A DNA stretch of 10,404 nt from Thermoplasmata archaeon (GCA_021162485.1 JAGGYP010000012.1:1-10404); one strand, 5' to 3'. Shown: positions 1 through 6,027, counted from the first letter of the stretch. Notes: a model not told the origin generated them from the sequence alone. A program made the numbers and translations.

Positions 1-232
1 ATATAAGTATTGGAATAAAACCATCCATATGACAGACTTTTACTATCTTTATGACATATGTTGCATTATCCGTTCTACTGTTATACTGAGTGTAGGTTCC
101 ATCTTCTAATTCCTCATCTGATACGAATACATATGTTTTGTTATCCTTTGTAAAAAGCTCTATAGAGAAATTGTTCAATGTTGCTCTGATAACAGTAATA
201 TTTTCTACAAACAAAAAACAGCAAGTAATCAC
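1..232 (-). CDS. Hypothetical protein, N-terminal part, cut by left edge
   Basis: An uninterrupted reading frame of 77 codons runs leftward off the window from a GTG at 232-230. I do not recognise the protein. The visible part starts with a short hydrophobic, cysteine-containing stretch (MITCCFLFVENITVIRA), then a polar, Thr/Asn/Asp/Tyr-rich stretch that looks like beta-strand-forming extracellular or surface sequence; this is inference from composition only. A Shine-Dalgarno-like AGGTGAT lies at 250-244 on this strand, 11 bases before the GTG. An ATG at 237-235 has better spacing but meets a TGA after two codons, so either GTG is the true start or the gene is damaged near its start. It is divergent from dnaG. 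Being open for 77 codons in AT-rich DNA gives moderate support for coding; a decayed gene remnant is the main alternative. Confidence 0.45.
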   Translation of the reverse strand, partial: MITCCFLFVENITVIRATLNNFSIELFTKDNKTYVFVSDEELEDGTYTQYNSRTDNATYVIKIVKVCHMDGFIPILI

Positions 233-267
233 AACATTTAAATATCACCTAAATCTTAATTAGAAAC

Positions 268-282
268 GAAAAATAGCACATT
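268..282 (-). promoter_or_regulatory. Mirrored 15-bp motif, copy upstream of the leftward gene
   Basis: Read on the minus strand this is AATGTGCTATTTTTC, identical to the plus-strand sequence at 368-382. It ends 35 bases before the GTG start of the leftward gene (30 before the alternative ATG). The other copy ends 40 bases before the dnaG ATG. Equal orientation and similar distance relative to two divergent genes suggests a shared promoter or operator element; CTATTTTT could be a poor TATA box. Function is inferred from position only. Confidence 0.4.
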
Positions 283-367
283 TGATGCTATCAGATTTAG
301 GTTCACTCAATTTCACAAAAAATAAAATCAAATCATAATGGTTTAGATACCTAGCAAAGGAAATGAG

Positions 368-382
368 AATGTGCTATTTTTC
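368..382 (+). promoter_or_regulatory. Mirrored 15-bp motif, copy upstream of dnaG
   Basis: AATGTGCTATTTTTC, an exact inverted copy of 268-282, lies 41-55 bases upstream of the dnaG ATG at 423. If CTATTTTT (374-381) serves as the TATA-like element, transcription would begin near 400-406 and leave a short leader holding the Shine-Dalgarno at 411-417. The two copies could also pair as the arms of a hairpin with an 85-base loop, but the equivalent placement relative to both genes makes a DNA-level signal the simpler reading. Confidence 0.4.
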
Positions 383-422
383 AAAAAATGTTAAAAACTA
401 AAAACAAAAAGAGGTGAAAATA

Positions 423-1625
423 ATGAGCATTGTATTAGACCCTTCAACTACCAAGTATATGATAAAAGCTCATATCAAAGCAGAGGGTATTGTAGAAAAA
501 TCTGATGTAGTTGGCGCCATATTTGGCCAAACAGAAGGATTACTAAGTGATGAGTTAGATCTAAGGGAACTACAAAGATCAGCTAGAGTAGGCAGAATAG
601 AAGTAGAAATAGAAGCAAGAAACGGCAAAAGCGAAGGAACAATACTAATACCTACATCAACAGACAAAGTTGACACAGCTATCTTAGCTGCGGCTTTAGA
701 AAGCATAGACCGAGTAGGCCCATGCAAGGCAAAGATAACAATAGAAGAGATTGAAGACGTAAGAGTAGCTAAGAGAAAAAAGATAGTAGAAAGAGCAAAA
801 GAACTCCTTGGTAAAATACTAGAAGAGAGCAAAATAGAAGGAGCTAGTATTTCAGATAATGTTAGACAGGCTTTAAACGTAGAAGAAATAGAATACTATG
901 GACCAGATCGCTGCCCAGCAGGACCAAACATAGACTCTAGCGACTCAATCATAATAGTCGAGGGCAGAAGAGACGTACTCAACCTGCTAAAATACGGGAT
1001 CAAAAATGTTATAGCAGTTGGTGGAACAAACATACCAAAAACCATAATTGATCTATCTAAAGAAAAAATAACCACTGCATTTGTAGATGGAGACAGAGGC
1101 GGCGAACTAATACTAAAAGAACTACTACAAGTAGCGGAGATAGACTTCGTAGCCAGAGCACCCCCAACAAGAGAAGTAGAAGAAATACCACAAAAACTTA
1201 TAATGAAAGCACTAAAAAACAAAATACCAGCGGAGCAATATGCAGAGATGTATGGCATAGAACTAAAAAAAGAAGAAAGAAAACCAGATAAACCAGCAGA
1301 AGAAACAATCTCTAGAGAGAGTTTTACCCTACCAGAAAACATAGAAAAATACAAGAAAATACTCAGTGACCTATCTGGCTCACTCAGAGCAGTCTTTCTA
1401 GACAGAAATGGAAAAGAGATAAAGAAAATCCCAGTTAGAGAACTAACAGATAAACTAAAGAAAAGCAAAAACGTGGCCACTATCATCTTCGATGGAGTCA
1501 TAACACAAAGACTAATAGACATAGCAAACGAGCAGAACGTGCAATCCGTGGTAGGTATGAAACTAGGAAACGTTACAAAAATACCAACAACAATAAAAAT
1601 CTACACAAAAGAAGACTTACAATAA
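423..1625 (+). CDS. dnaG: Archaeal DnaG-type TOPRIM protein (primase/exosome subunit)
   Basis: The 400-residue product matches archaeal DnaG, a bacterial-primase homologue without the zinc-binding and helicase-binding parts. Residues about 1-165 are the archaeal N-terminal region, including YYGPDRCPAGPNID just before the TOPRIM domain (about 173-255). The TOPRIM catalytic acidic residues are visible: Glu180 in IIVEGRRD and the DxD pair Asp222/Asp224 in FVDGDRGG. A low-complexity charged stretch (about 279-298) precedes a second C-terminal domain. In characterised archaea the protein is a stable subunit of the RNA exosome, promoting poly(A)-rich RNA binding, and has weak primase activity in some species. 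The start is ATG 423, five bases after the Shine-Dalgarno GAGGTGA (411-417); the in-frame GTG at 414 lies inside that ribosome-binding site and is unlikely to be used. Length is typical, and no domain is missing. Confidence 0.96.
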   Translation: MSIVLDPSTTKYMIKAHIKAEGIVEKSDVVGAIFGQTEGLLSDELDLRELQRSARVGRIEVEIEARNGKSEGTILIPTSTDKVDTAILAAALESIDRVGPCKAKITIEEIEDVRVAKRKKIVERAKELLGKILEESKIEGASISDNVRQALNVEEIEYYGPDRCPAGPNIDSSDSIIIVEGRRDVLNLLKYGIKNVIAVGGTNIPKTIIDLSKEKITTAFVDGDRGGELILKELLQVAEIDFVARAPPTREVEEIPQKLIMKALKNKIPAEQYAEMYGIELKKEERKPDKPAEETISRESFTLPENIEKYKKILSDLSGSLRAVFLDRNGKEIKKIPVRELTDKLKKSKNVATIIFDGVITQRLIDIANEQNVQSVVGMKLGNVTKIPTTIKIYTKEDLQ

Positions 1626-1761
1626 ATACTCCAAAAATTATAAAAATATTCTTTCTGCAAAAAATATTAAAATAGAACTTTTTATAATTACAAAAATAAC
1701 TCTCATATAAAATACTTAGCAGAAAAAAATAAAAACCTCTCACGTATTTCAGGCGATATAA
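1626..1761. other. Intergenic region with A/T-only inverted repeat
   Basis: The 136 bases between dnaG and the UPF0058 gene contain an 11-bp inverted repeat made only of A/T (AATTATAAAAA at 1636-1646, TTTTTATAATT at 1679-1689). It could be a weak dnaG terminator ending in a T-run at 1679-1683, but it has no G-C pair and such repeats arise easily in this composition. No gene is visible here. Confidence 0.3.
1705..1714 (+). promoter_or_regulatory. TATA-like box of the UPF0058 gene
   Basis: ATATAAAATA lies 48-57 bases before the ATG at 1762. Archaeal spacing would place the transcription start near 1733-1738, giving a leader of about 25 bases that includes the weak ribosome-binding site AGGCGAT (1751-1757). 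Assigned by sequence and spacing only. Confidence 0.45.
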
Positions 1762-2070
1762 ATGCAAAAAGACGAGCTTATACAATTACACACGCTTCTG
1801 CTGCAAATAAAGACTTACTTAGAACAAATATATGGAAACAATGGATGTGCATTTTCAGAATATGAAAAACTCAACATCACACCCTACCAAATATACAAAT
1901 CCAAAAGAGAACATAAACTAGCTATTTTCACACTTGGTAAAGAGATAGCAGCGTTCCTAGCCAACGATGAGTACTCAAGCTTTGGCAAGGTTTCATCAAG
2001 ACTGGGACAAATGGCTGAGAGATTTAAAACAAACAGACAAAGAGAACAAGCCAAGATAAATAAGGATTAA
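1762..2070 (+). CDS. UPF0058 family protein
   Basis: A 102-residue soluble, highly charged protein. Its N-terminus (M-Q-K-D-E-L-I-Q-L-H followed by a hydrophobic helix through QIKTYLEQ) is the pattern I recall for the archaeal UPF0058 family, small mostly helical proteins found in euryarchaea; to my knowledge they have no established function. Residues about 3-22 and 50-68 look like amphipathic helices, and the tail (about 87-102) is rich in Lys, Arg, Gln and Asn. His10 and His51 are the only histidines. The family is sometimes labelled metal-binding, but nothing here proves that. The ATG is preceded by AGGCGAT (1751-1757), a weak Shine-Dalgarno four bases away. It follows dnaG in the same direction with its own likely promoter, and its stop codon overlaps the stop of the convergent acetyltransferase gene. 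Family call fairly sure; function unknown. Confidence 0.8.
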   Translation: MQKDELIQLHTLLLQIKTYLEQIYGNNGCAFSEYEKLNITPYQIYKSKREHKLAIFTLGKEIAAFLANDEYSSFGKVSSRLGQMAERFKTNRQREQAKINKD

Positions 2071-2507
2071 AGCATTTTTCTCAACACATAGGCATTCTGA
2101 TTGTCATAATAAAAATTTGGTATTATATCCACTATATAGAAACCATGTTTTCTGTAAAAGTTTAATGCTAACTCGTTGTCCACTCTTACTTCAAGCTCCA
2201 CTTTTTTAATATTTTGCAATAGCATCTCTCTAAGAAACATTTTTAGTATTTTAGAACCAATGCCCCTTCTCCTATAATTTTTTTTAACCGCAAGTAATAG
2301 AATCCTAGCTGAATCCACATCAGTTTTGCTACCCATCAAAAAACCAACTATTCTACCTGGAACAACCTCTGCAACTAAAAAACAGTTTGGACAAGCTTGA
2401 TGAAGGCTTATAAAAACATTTGGATCATATCTCTCTGGAAATGTGTCAAATGTTATCTGCAAAATCTGATCCAGATCTTCTGGTTCAAATTTTCTTATCA
2501 AAACCAT
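2067..2507 (-). CDS. GNAT-family N-acetyltransferase (RimI-like)
   Basis: A 146-residue single-domain acetyltransferase of the GNAT fold. It transfers an acetyl group from acetyl-CoA to an amine. Evidence: the fold's central strand LLLAVKKNY (about 70-78) is followed at once by the acetyl-CoA pyrophosphate-binding loop R79-R-R-G82-I-G84, then helix SKILKMFLREML, then VELEVRVDNELALNFYRKHGF (103-123), the conserved second half with the Asn and Tyr-Arg-Lys-His-Gly-Phe signature of RimI-like enzymes. In archaea such proteins often acetylate protein N-termini, but substrate cannot be read from sequence and small-molecule or antibiotic acetylation is possible. The ATG at 2507 has no Shine-Dalgarno; a TATA-like TTTTAATC (minus 2540-2533) lies about 26-33 bases upstream, consistent with a leaderless mRNA. 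It overlaps the UPF0058 gene by four bases, tail to tail. Confidence 0.88.
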   Translation of the reverse strand: MVLIRKFEPEDLDQILQITFDTFPERYDPNVFISLHQACPNCFLVAEVVPGRIVGFLMGSKTDVDSARILLLAVKKNYRRRGIGSKILKMFLREMLLQNIKKVELEVRVDNELALNFYRKHGFYIVDIIPNFYYDNQNAYVLRKML

Positions 2508-2608
2508 TCTAAATTTAAAGAAGCATTTCTTAGATTAAAAGCATTTTTTTAATAACAATGTTTAATTAGTAAACTTTGTATTTCATTCTCAACTTGGTGG
2601 GAGATGTT
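2508..2608. promoter_or_regulatory. Divergent promoter region, acetyltransferase and thi4
   Basis: These 101 bases must hold promoters for both directions. AAGCATTT occurs twice (2521-2528 and 2540-2547) as imperfect direct repeats of about 18 bases, possibly an operator or chance. A TATA-like TTTAATTA lies at 2561-2568, and the thi4 ribosome-binding site GGTGGGAG at 2597-2604. I looked for a TPP riboswitch and saw none: the region is too short and lacks the CUGAGA core. Confidence 0.4.
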
Positions 2609-3379
2609 ATGATAGATGATATAATAGTCACAAGGAAAATATTTGAGAGATTCTCGGAAGAGTTTAGTAACTCTTTTGAAGTAGATGTAGCCATAGCTGG
2701 GGCAGGACCAGCAGGTATGACAGCAGCTAGATATCTAGCAAAATCTGGTAAAAAAGTAGTTGTTTTCGAAAGGAAGCTATCTCCTGGGGGCGGTATGTGG
2801 GGAGGAGGAATGACATTCCCCATTATAGTTGTACAAGAAGGATCTAAAAAAATATTAGAAGAAATCAATGTAAGGTTAGACAGAACCGAGGAAGGATACT
2901 ACAGCGCTGATTCTATAGAAGCCTGTTCTAAAACATGTGCAGCAGCCATAGATAATGGAGCAAAAATATTCAACACTATCTCTGTAGAAGATGTTTTAAT
3001 AAGAGACAACAAGGTCAACGGTTTTGTTATAAACTGGAGCGCCGTTGAAATCGCTGGCCTGCATGTTGACCCATTATCCATCAGAGCAAAATATTGCATT
3101 GATGCCACAGGTCACGCTGCAGAAGTATGCAGAATTGTACAAAAAAAGGTAGGTAGGTTAAACACACCATCTGGAAAAATAGAAGAGGAAAAATCGATGT
3201 GTGCAGAAATTGGAGAAAAAACAGTTGTTGAAAACACCAGAGAGGTTTACCCTGGTTTGTTTGTAGCAGGAATGGCAGCAAATGCAGTATATGGTGCACC
3301 AAGAATGGGACCAATATTTGGCGGCATGCTTCTATCTGGGAAAAAAGTTGCAGAGGAGATACTAGAAAAAATTGATTAA
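2609..3379 (+). CDS. thi4: Sulfide-dependent thiazole synthase (Thi4 family)
   Basis: A 256-residue Thi4 homologue, which builds the adenylated thiazole precursor of thiamine from NAD and glycine. Seen: the dinucleotide-binding GAGPAG (31-36), the family glycine-rich loop PGGGMWGGGM (59-68), and the C-terminal VAGMAANAVYGAPRMGP (219-235). At the position where yeast Thi4 has the sacrificed cysteine (C-M-D-P), this protein has His152 in GLHVDP. In methanogen Thi4 enzymes histidine at this site goes with true catalysis using free sulfide rather than single-turnover use of a protein cysteine. That implies a reducing, sulfide-containing habitat or cytoplasm. Start: ATG 2609 follows GGTGGGAG at 2597-2604; an in-frame TTG at 2576 would add 11 residues but lacks a ribosome-binding site. 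Homologues are often misnamed ribose-1,5-bisphosphate isomerase. The transporter 52 bases downstream may be co-transcribed. Confidence 0.95.
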   Translation: MIDDIIVTRKIFERFSEEFSNSFEVDVAIAGAGPAGMTAARYLAKSGKKVVVFERKLSPGGGMWGGGMTFPIIVVQEGSKKILEEINVRLDRTEEGYYSADSIEACSKTCAAAIDNGAKIFNTISVEDVLIRDNKVNGFVINWSAVEIAGLHVDPLSIRAKYCIDATGHAAEVCRIVQKKVGRLNTPSGKIEEEKSMCAEIGEKTVVENTREVYPGLFVAGMAANAVYGAPRMGPIFGGMLLSGKKVAEEILEKID

Positions 3380-3411
3380 TTTCGCTAATTTTAATAATGG
3401 TTTACAATTAT

Positions 3412-3425
3412 TCACCTGGAGGTGA
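3412..3425 (+). promoter_or_regulatory. Strong Shine-Dalgarno inside a small hairpin
   Basis: GGAGGTGA (3418-3425), a full-length match to the archaeal anti-Shine-Dalgarno, lies six bases before the transporter ATG at 3432. It is preceded at once by its own complement: TCACC (3412-3416) can pair with GGTGA (3421-3425) around a TGGA loop. Such a stem could hide the ribosome-binding site; whether it forms or matters is unknown. Confidence 0.5.
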
Positions 3426-3431
3426 CGAGAG

Positions 3432-4613
3432 ATGGAATACAAATTATATAGGTATCGATGGGTGATGGTTGCTTTATTCTGGCTACTGATCTTCGCCTAT
3501 GGGGCAAACTGGTTTGCATTCTCACCAATGCTTACAACATTTGAAAAACAGTTCAACATTCCAAACTGGGAAGCTCATTTACTTATTTCGTTAATAGGAA
3601 TGTTTGTGATATTTTTTGCATGGCCGGCTGGATCCTTAATTGATAAAAAGGGACCAAAGCTATCTGCATCTATAGGAGCATTTTTCATGGCATTAGGATT
3701 TGGACTAAGACCATGGCTTCTAAATAGTTTTTCAACTCTTTTACTAAGCAGCATAATAGCAGGTATAGGTTTAGCTTGGATACTTGTTGCTATTGCCCCT
3801 CAGATGCTAAGATGGTTTCCAGAGAGACAAGCCTCTCTACCTATAGGCATAGTTTCATCTGGATTGTTTATAGGATTCGGAACGGGCTCCCTCTCTATGC
3901 CTTTAATTGTAGAATCTACTTCAATATACCATGGCTTCCTTGTTTTCGCGATAATAGCTGTGTTATCATTTATTGTATTCATAGTGTTTGCAAAAGACTC
4001 CCCACCCACGCCACCAGAGAAGAGAAAAAAAGTTGAAAAAATGACTTTCTTAAACGGTTTAAAACTTGCTTTCACCTCTAAAAATGCGTACTTCTACCCA
4101 ATAATTGGATTTCTAATAGTGGGAATAACACTTGTGATATCTGCATTTATACATTTTCTCTACCCTGGGGAAACAGGTGGTTTTATAGCTGGTATGCTAC
4201 TCTACGGTTGTGCCCTAGGGGCATTTTTCTCGCCATTTTTAGCTAAAAAATATGGCCTCAAAAAAATCGCGCTTTCCGTAGTTCTAGGAGCTTTCATATT
4301 CTGGCTTCTAATGTTTATCCTATATTCTTACAGTATAAGCTGGTTTTTTGTCATAATACTAGCTTTTCTATTTGGTGCCTGTTTCCAAGCATCCTGGCCT
4401 CTAGCACTATACAGCCAGGAAACAGAAGAAGGTGTAACAGATGCAAATGTTGGTATTGCAGCTAGTATCTACATATCTCTAAGTAACATAGGTGCAGCTA
4501 CTCTACCCGTACTATTTGGTTTCATATTTGGAAACAAAGAGTTAACTTATGTAGCTATCTTAATAAGCATCCTACTATGCATGATATTCTGGGCAGCTGT
4601 AAAAAGAAAATAA
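3432..4613 (+). CDS. Major facilitator superfamily transporter
   Basis: A 393-residue integral membrane protein with about 12 hydrophobic segments, the standard MFS length and layout. Motif A is visible in the loop between segments 2 and 3 (G67-S-L-I-D71-K-K-G74-P-K76). A conserved-looking LRWFPERQASLPIGIVSSG (126-144) lies between segments 4 and 5, and a charged proline-rich cytoplasmic loop (about 188-210) separates the two six-helix halves. A weaker motif-A copy (AKKYGLKK, 271-278) lies between segments 8 and 9. The overall look is closest to NarK/CynX-type or generic archaeal MFS carriers; substrate cannot be assigned. Its place 52 bases after thi4, in the same direction, raises the possibility of uptake of a thiamine-related compound or precursor, but this is inference only. 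Translation should be strong from a perfect Shine-Dalgarno. The stop lies six bases from that of the convergent ligase gene. Confidence 0.9.
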   Translation: MEYKLYRYRWVMVALFWLLIFAYGANWFAFSPMLTTFEKQFNIPNWEAHLLISLIGMFVIFFAWPAGSLIDKKGPKLSASIGAFFMALGFGLRPWLLNSFSTLLLSSIIAGIGLAWILVAIAPQMLRWFPERQASLPIGIVSSGLFIGFGTGSLSMPLIVESTSIYHGFLVFAIIAVLSFIVFIVFAKDSPPTPPEKRKKVEKMTFLNGLKLAFTSKNAYFYPIIGFLIVGITLVISAFIHFLYPGETGGFIAGMLLYGCALGAFFSPFLAKKYGLKKIALSVVLGAFIFWLLMFILYSYSISWFFVIILAFLFGACFQASWPLALYSQETEEGVTDANVGIAASIYISLSNIGAATLPVLFGFIFGNKELTYVAILISILLCMIFWAAVKRK

Positions 4614-4619
4614 AACTAT

Positions 4620-5912
4620 CTATCTTTCTATAACTCTTTTTGCTTTTCCAGTGCTTCTAGGTAGGGTTCTAGGTGGCAAGATCTTCACAGGGATATGTAG
4701 GTTCAATATGCTATAAATCTCTTCTTCAATCTTCTTTTCCAGCTCATTCAGGTTTCCCTCCTTGTATCTTTCCTCAGTTGACTCTATTTCAACAGATAAC
4801 GCTACCATCGGCCCCTTTTTCTCCTTAACAAGCTGGTAATACCCGCTTACTCCCTCTACTTTCATTAATGCAGCTTCTATCTGAGAGGGGAAAACAATCA
4901 CACCCTTAACCTTCATCATGTCATCACTTCTGCCTTTGATCCTTGATTGGATTGGTAAGGTTCTACCGCAATCACAGGGTTCCTCATAATAAGCTGCGAT
5001 ATCTCGAGTTCTAAACCGTATAGCAGGAAAAGCCTCTTTTGTTAGTGTTGTAAAAACAAGTTCTCCCTCTTCCCCAGGTTCAAGTTGCTCGCCAGTTTTT
5101 GGGTCTATGATTTCTGGTAAAAAATGATCAGCATTAATATGCAACTTTTTCTCACTACACTCTGAGACAACCCCAGGTCCTATTATCTCTGTTAACCCAT
5201 AATGCTCATGTGCAACTATGCCCCATGTTTTCTCTATAGTTTCTCTCATCTCATCACTCCAAGCTTCTGCCCCAAAAAGACCTAATCTCAAATTAAAATC
5301 TTCCAGAGGATCCAAACCATTTTCCTTTGCAACCTCAGCAATATACAATGAATAAGAAGGAGTGCATGCAAGCGCTGTAGTTCCAAAATCCTTCATCATA
5401 TCTATCTGCCTTTTAGTATTTCCAGAGCTAATTGTTATAACCATAGCACCAATCTTCTGCGCACCTTTTTCGAAACCATGAGCACCAGTAAAAAGCCCAT
5501 AACCATAAGAATTTTGCATAATATCATTTTTTCTCAACCCATTAGCCCAAAGAGAACGAGCCATAACCTCGGCCCAAACCTCTAAATCATTCCTGGTATA
5601 GGGTCCAACCACAGGCTTACCAGTTGTACCAGATGATGCGTGAACCTCTACAATTTCATCCAACTGGGTACAAACAAGTCCAAAAGGATAATACTCACGC
5701 AGATCCTGCTTTGTCAAAAAAGGTATTTTTTCAATATCTCCAAGGGTTTTAATATCATCTGGTTTTACATTTGCATTTTTTAGTTTCTCATGATAGAACC
5801 TATTGTTTTCATAAACATATCTTACTATATGTTTCAACCTTTTCAACTGAAGTTTTTTCAACTCCTCAACAGGCATTGTCTCAATTTTTTCATCCCAGAA
5901 TTTTCTTTCCAT
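4620..5912 (-). CDS. paaK: Phenylacetate-CoA ligase family enzyme
   Basis: A 430-residue adenylate-forming enzyme of the PaaK family, full length. It activates an aryl acid such as phenylacetate with ATP and then forms the CoA thioester in the cytoplasm. Visible: family N-terminus (FWDEKIETMP, then LKHIVRYVYENNRFYHEKL), the ATP-binding loop SSGTTGKP (93-100), GAEAW (214-218), YGLTE (238-242), RTRD (301-304), the CDCGRT cysteine pair (313, 315), GRSDDMMKVKGVIVFPSQIE (327-346) and the C-terminal catalytic-lysine region STGKAKR (421-427). Upstream on its strand are GGGAGG (5921-5916), tightly spaced, and a TATA-like ATTATAAC (5958-5951). In anaerobic archaea such ligases typically join aromatic amino acid fermentation (arylacetate/acyl-CoA interconversion) or aromatic degradation; no other paa gene is present here, so the exact substrate (phenylacetate, indoleacetate or other) is open. 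Divergent from the secreted protease gene. Confidence 0.92.
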   Translation of the reverse strand: MERKFWDEKIETMPVEELKKLQLKRLKHIVRYVYENNRFYHEKLKNANVKPDDIKTLGDIEKIPFLTKQDLREYYPFGLVCTQLDEIVEVHASSGTTGKPVVGPYTRNDLEVWAEVMARSLWANGLRKNDIMQNSYGYGLFTGAHGFEKGAQKIGAMVITISSGNTKRQIDMMKDFGTTALACTPSYSLYIAEVAKENGLDPLEDFNLRLGLFGAEAWSDEMRETIEKTWGIVAHEHYGLTEIIGPGVVSECSEKKLHINADHFLPEIIDPKTGEQLEPGEEGELVFTTLTKEAFPAIRFRTRDIAAYYEEPCDCGRTLPIQSRIKGRSDDMMKVKGVIVFPSQIEAALMKVEGVSGYYQLVKEKKGPMVALSVEIESTEERYKEGNLNELEKKIEEEIYSILNLHIPVKILPPRTLPRSTGKAKRVIER

Positions 5913-5950
5913 AATCCTCCCTCTGTTGGCAATGTAGAATATACTAAAAA

Positions 5951-5958
5951 GTTATAAT
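5951..5958 (-). promoter_or_regulatory. TATA-like box of the paaK gene
   Basis: On the minus strand this reads ATTATAAC, 39-46 bases before the ATG at 5912. Standard archaeal spacing puts the transcription start near 5928, leaving a leader of about 16 bases with the GGGAGG ribosome-binding site (5921-5916). Assigned from sequence and spacing only. Confidence 0.4.
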
Positions 5959-5992
5959 GATTTTGAAATTTGCTACCTAAACAACAAATAAT

Positions 5993-6010
5993 TTTAAATA
6001 TTATTTATAA
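5993..6010 (+). promoter_or_regulatory. TATA region of the protease gene, probably leaderless
   Basis: TTTAAATATTATTTATAA contains overlapping TATA-like boxes. TTTAAATA (5993-6000) sits 28-35 bases before the ATG at 6028, and no Shine-Dalgarno lies between. This is the arrangement expected for a leaderless archaeal transcript starting at or very close to the ATG. Confidence 0.5.
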
Positions 6011-6027
6011 TATAGATTATATTTGAA

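Larger units (their letters stand above)
233..422. other. Divergent intergenic region upstream of dnaG
   Basis: These 190 bases separate the leftward hypothetical gene from dnaG and hold no credible coding sequence. They contain the mirrored 15-bp motif, a second 9-bp inverted repeat (ACCTAAATC 247-255 with GATTTAGGT 294-302), a small TGAT/ATCA dyad at 284-293, and the Shine-Dalgarno sequences of both genes (minus 250-244; plus GAGGTGA 411-417). The two larger repeats are interleaved, so an RNA using both would have pseudoknot topology. I could not match it to a tRNA, a TPP riboswitch or a typical box C/D RNA. Confidence 0.5.

Noticed and set aside
268..382. Miniature transposon (MITE) with 15-bp terminal inverted repeats
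   Set aside because: No target-site duplication is visible on the flanks (GAAAC on the left, AAAAA on the right), and the copies sit at equivalent distances from two divergent starts, which fits regulation better. Other genomic copies would reopen this.
414..422. GTG at 414 as dnaG start
   Set aside because: The GTG is inside the Shine-Dalgarno GAGGTGA used by the ATG at 423, and the added residues M-K-I are not expected of the family.
470..1522. Two long minus-strand frames opposite dnaG
   Set aside because: They are Ser/Ile/Leu-rich mirror translations of a clear coding gene, with no recognisable domain, as expected from the complement of AGA/GAA-rich codons.
1636..1689. Confident terminator after dnaG
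   Set aside because: The 11-bp stem has no G-C pair and a 32-base loop; I list it only as a weak possibility.
1573..1785. 70-codon minus-strand frame across the dnaG-UPF0058 gap
   Set aside because: Phe/Tyr/Leu/Lys-rich translation typical of AT-rich noncoding sequence; it overlaps both gene ends and has no ribosome-binding site that I can see.
2508..2608. TPP riboswitch before thi4
   Set aside because: The leader after any plausible TATA box is only a few tens of bases and lacks the CUGAGA and other TPP aptamer core sequences.
2576..2608. TTG at 2576 as thi4 start
   Set aside because: No ribosome-binding site precedes it, whereas ATG 2609 is preceded by GGTGGGAG at suitable distance and gives a normal family length.
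3776..4075. Frames overlapping the transporter gene on both strands
   Set aside because: Shadow frames inside a well-supported MFS coding sequence.
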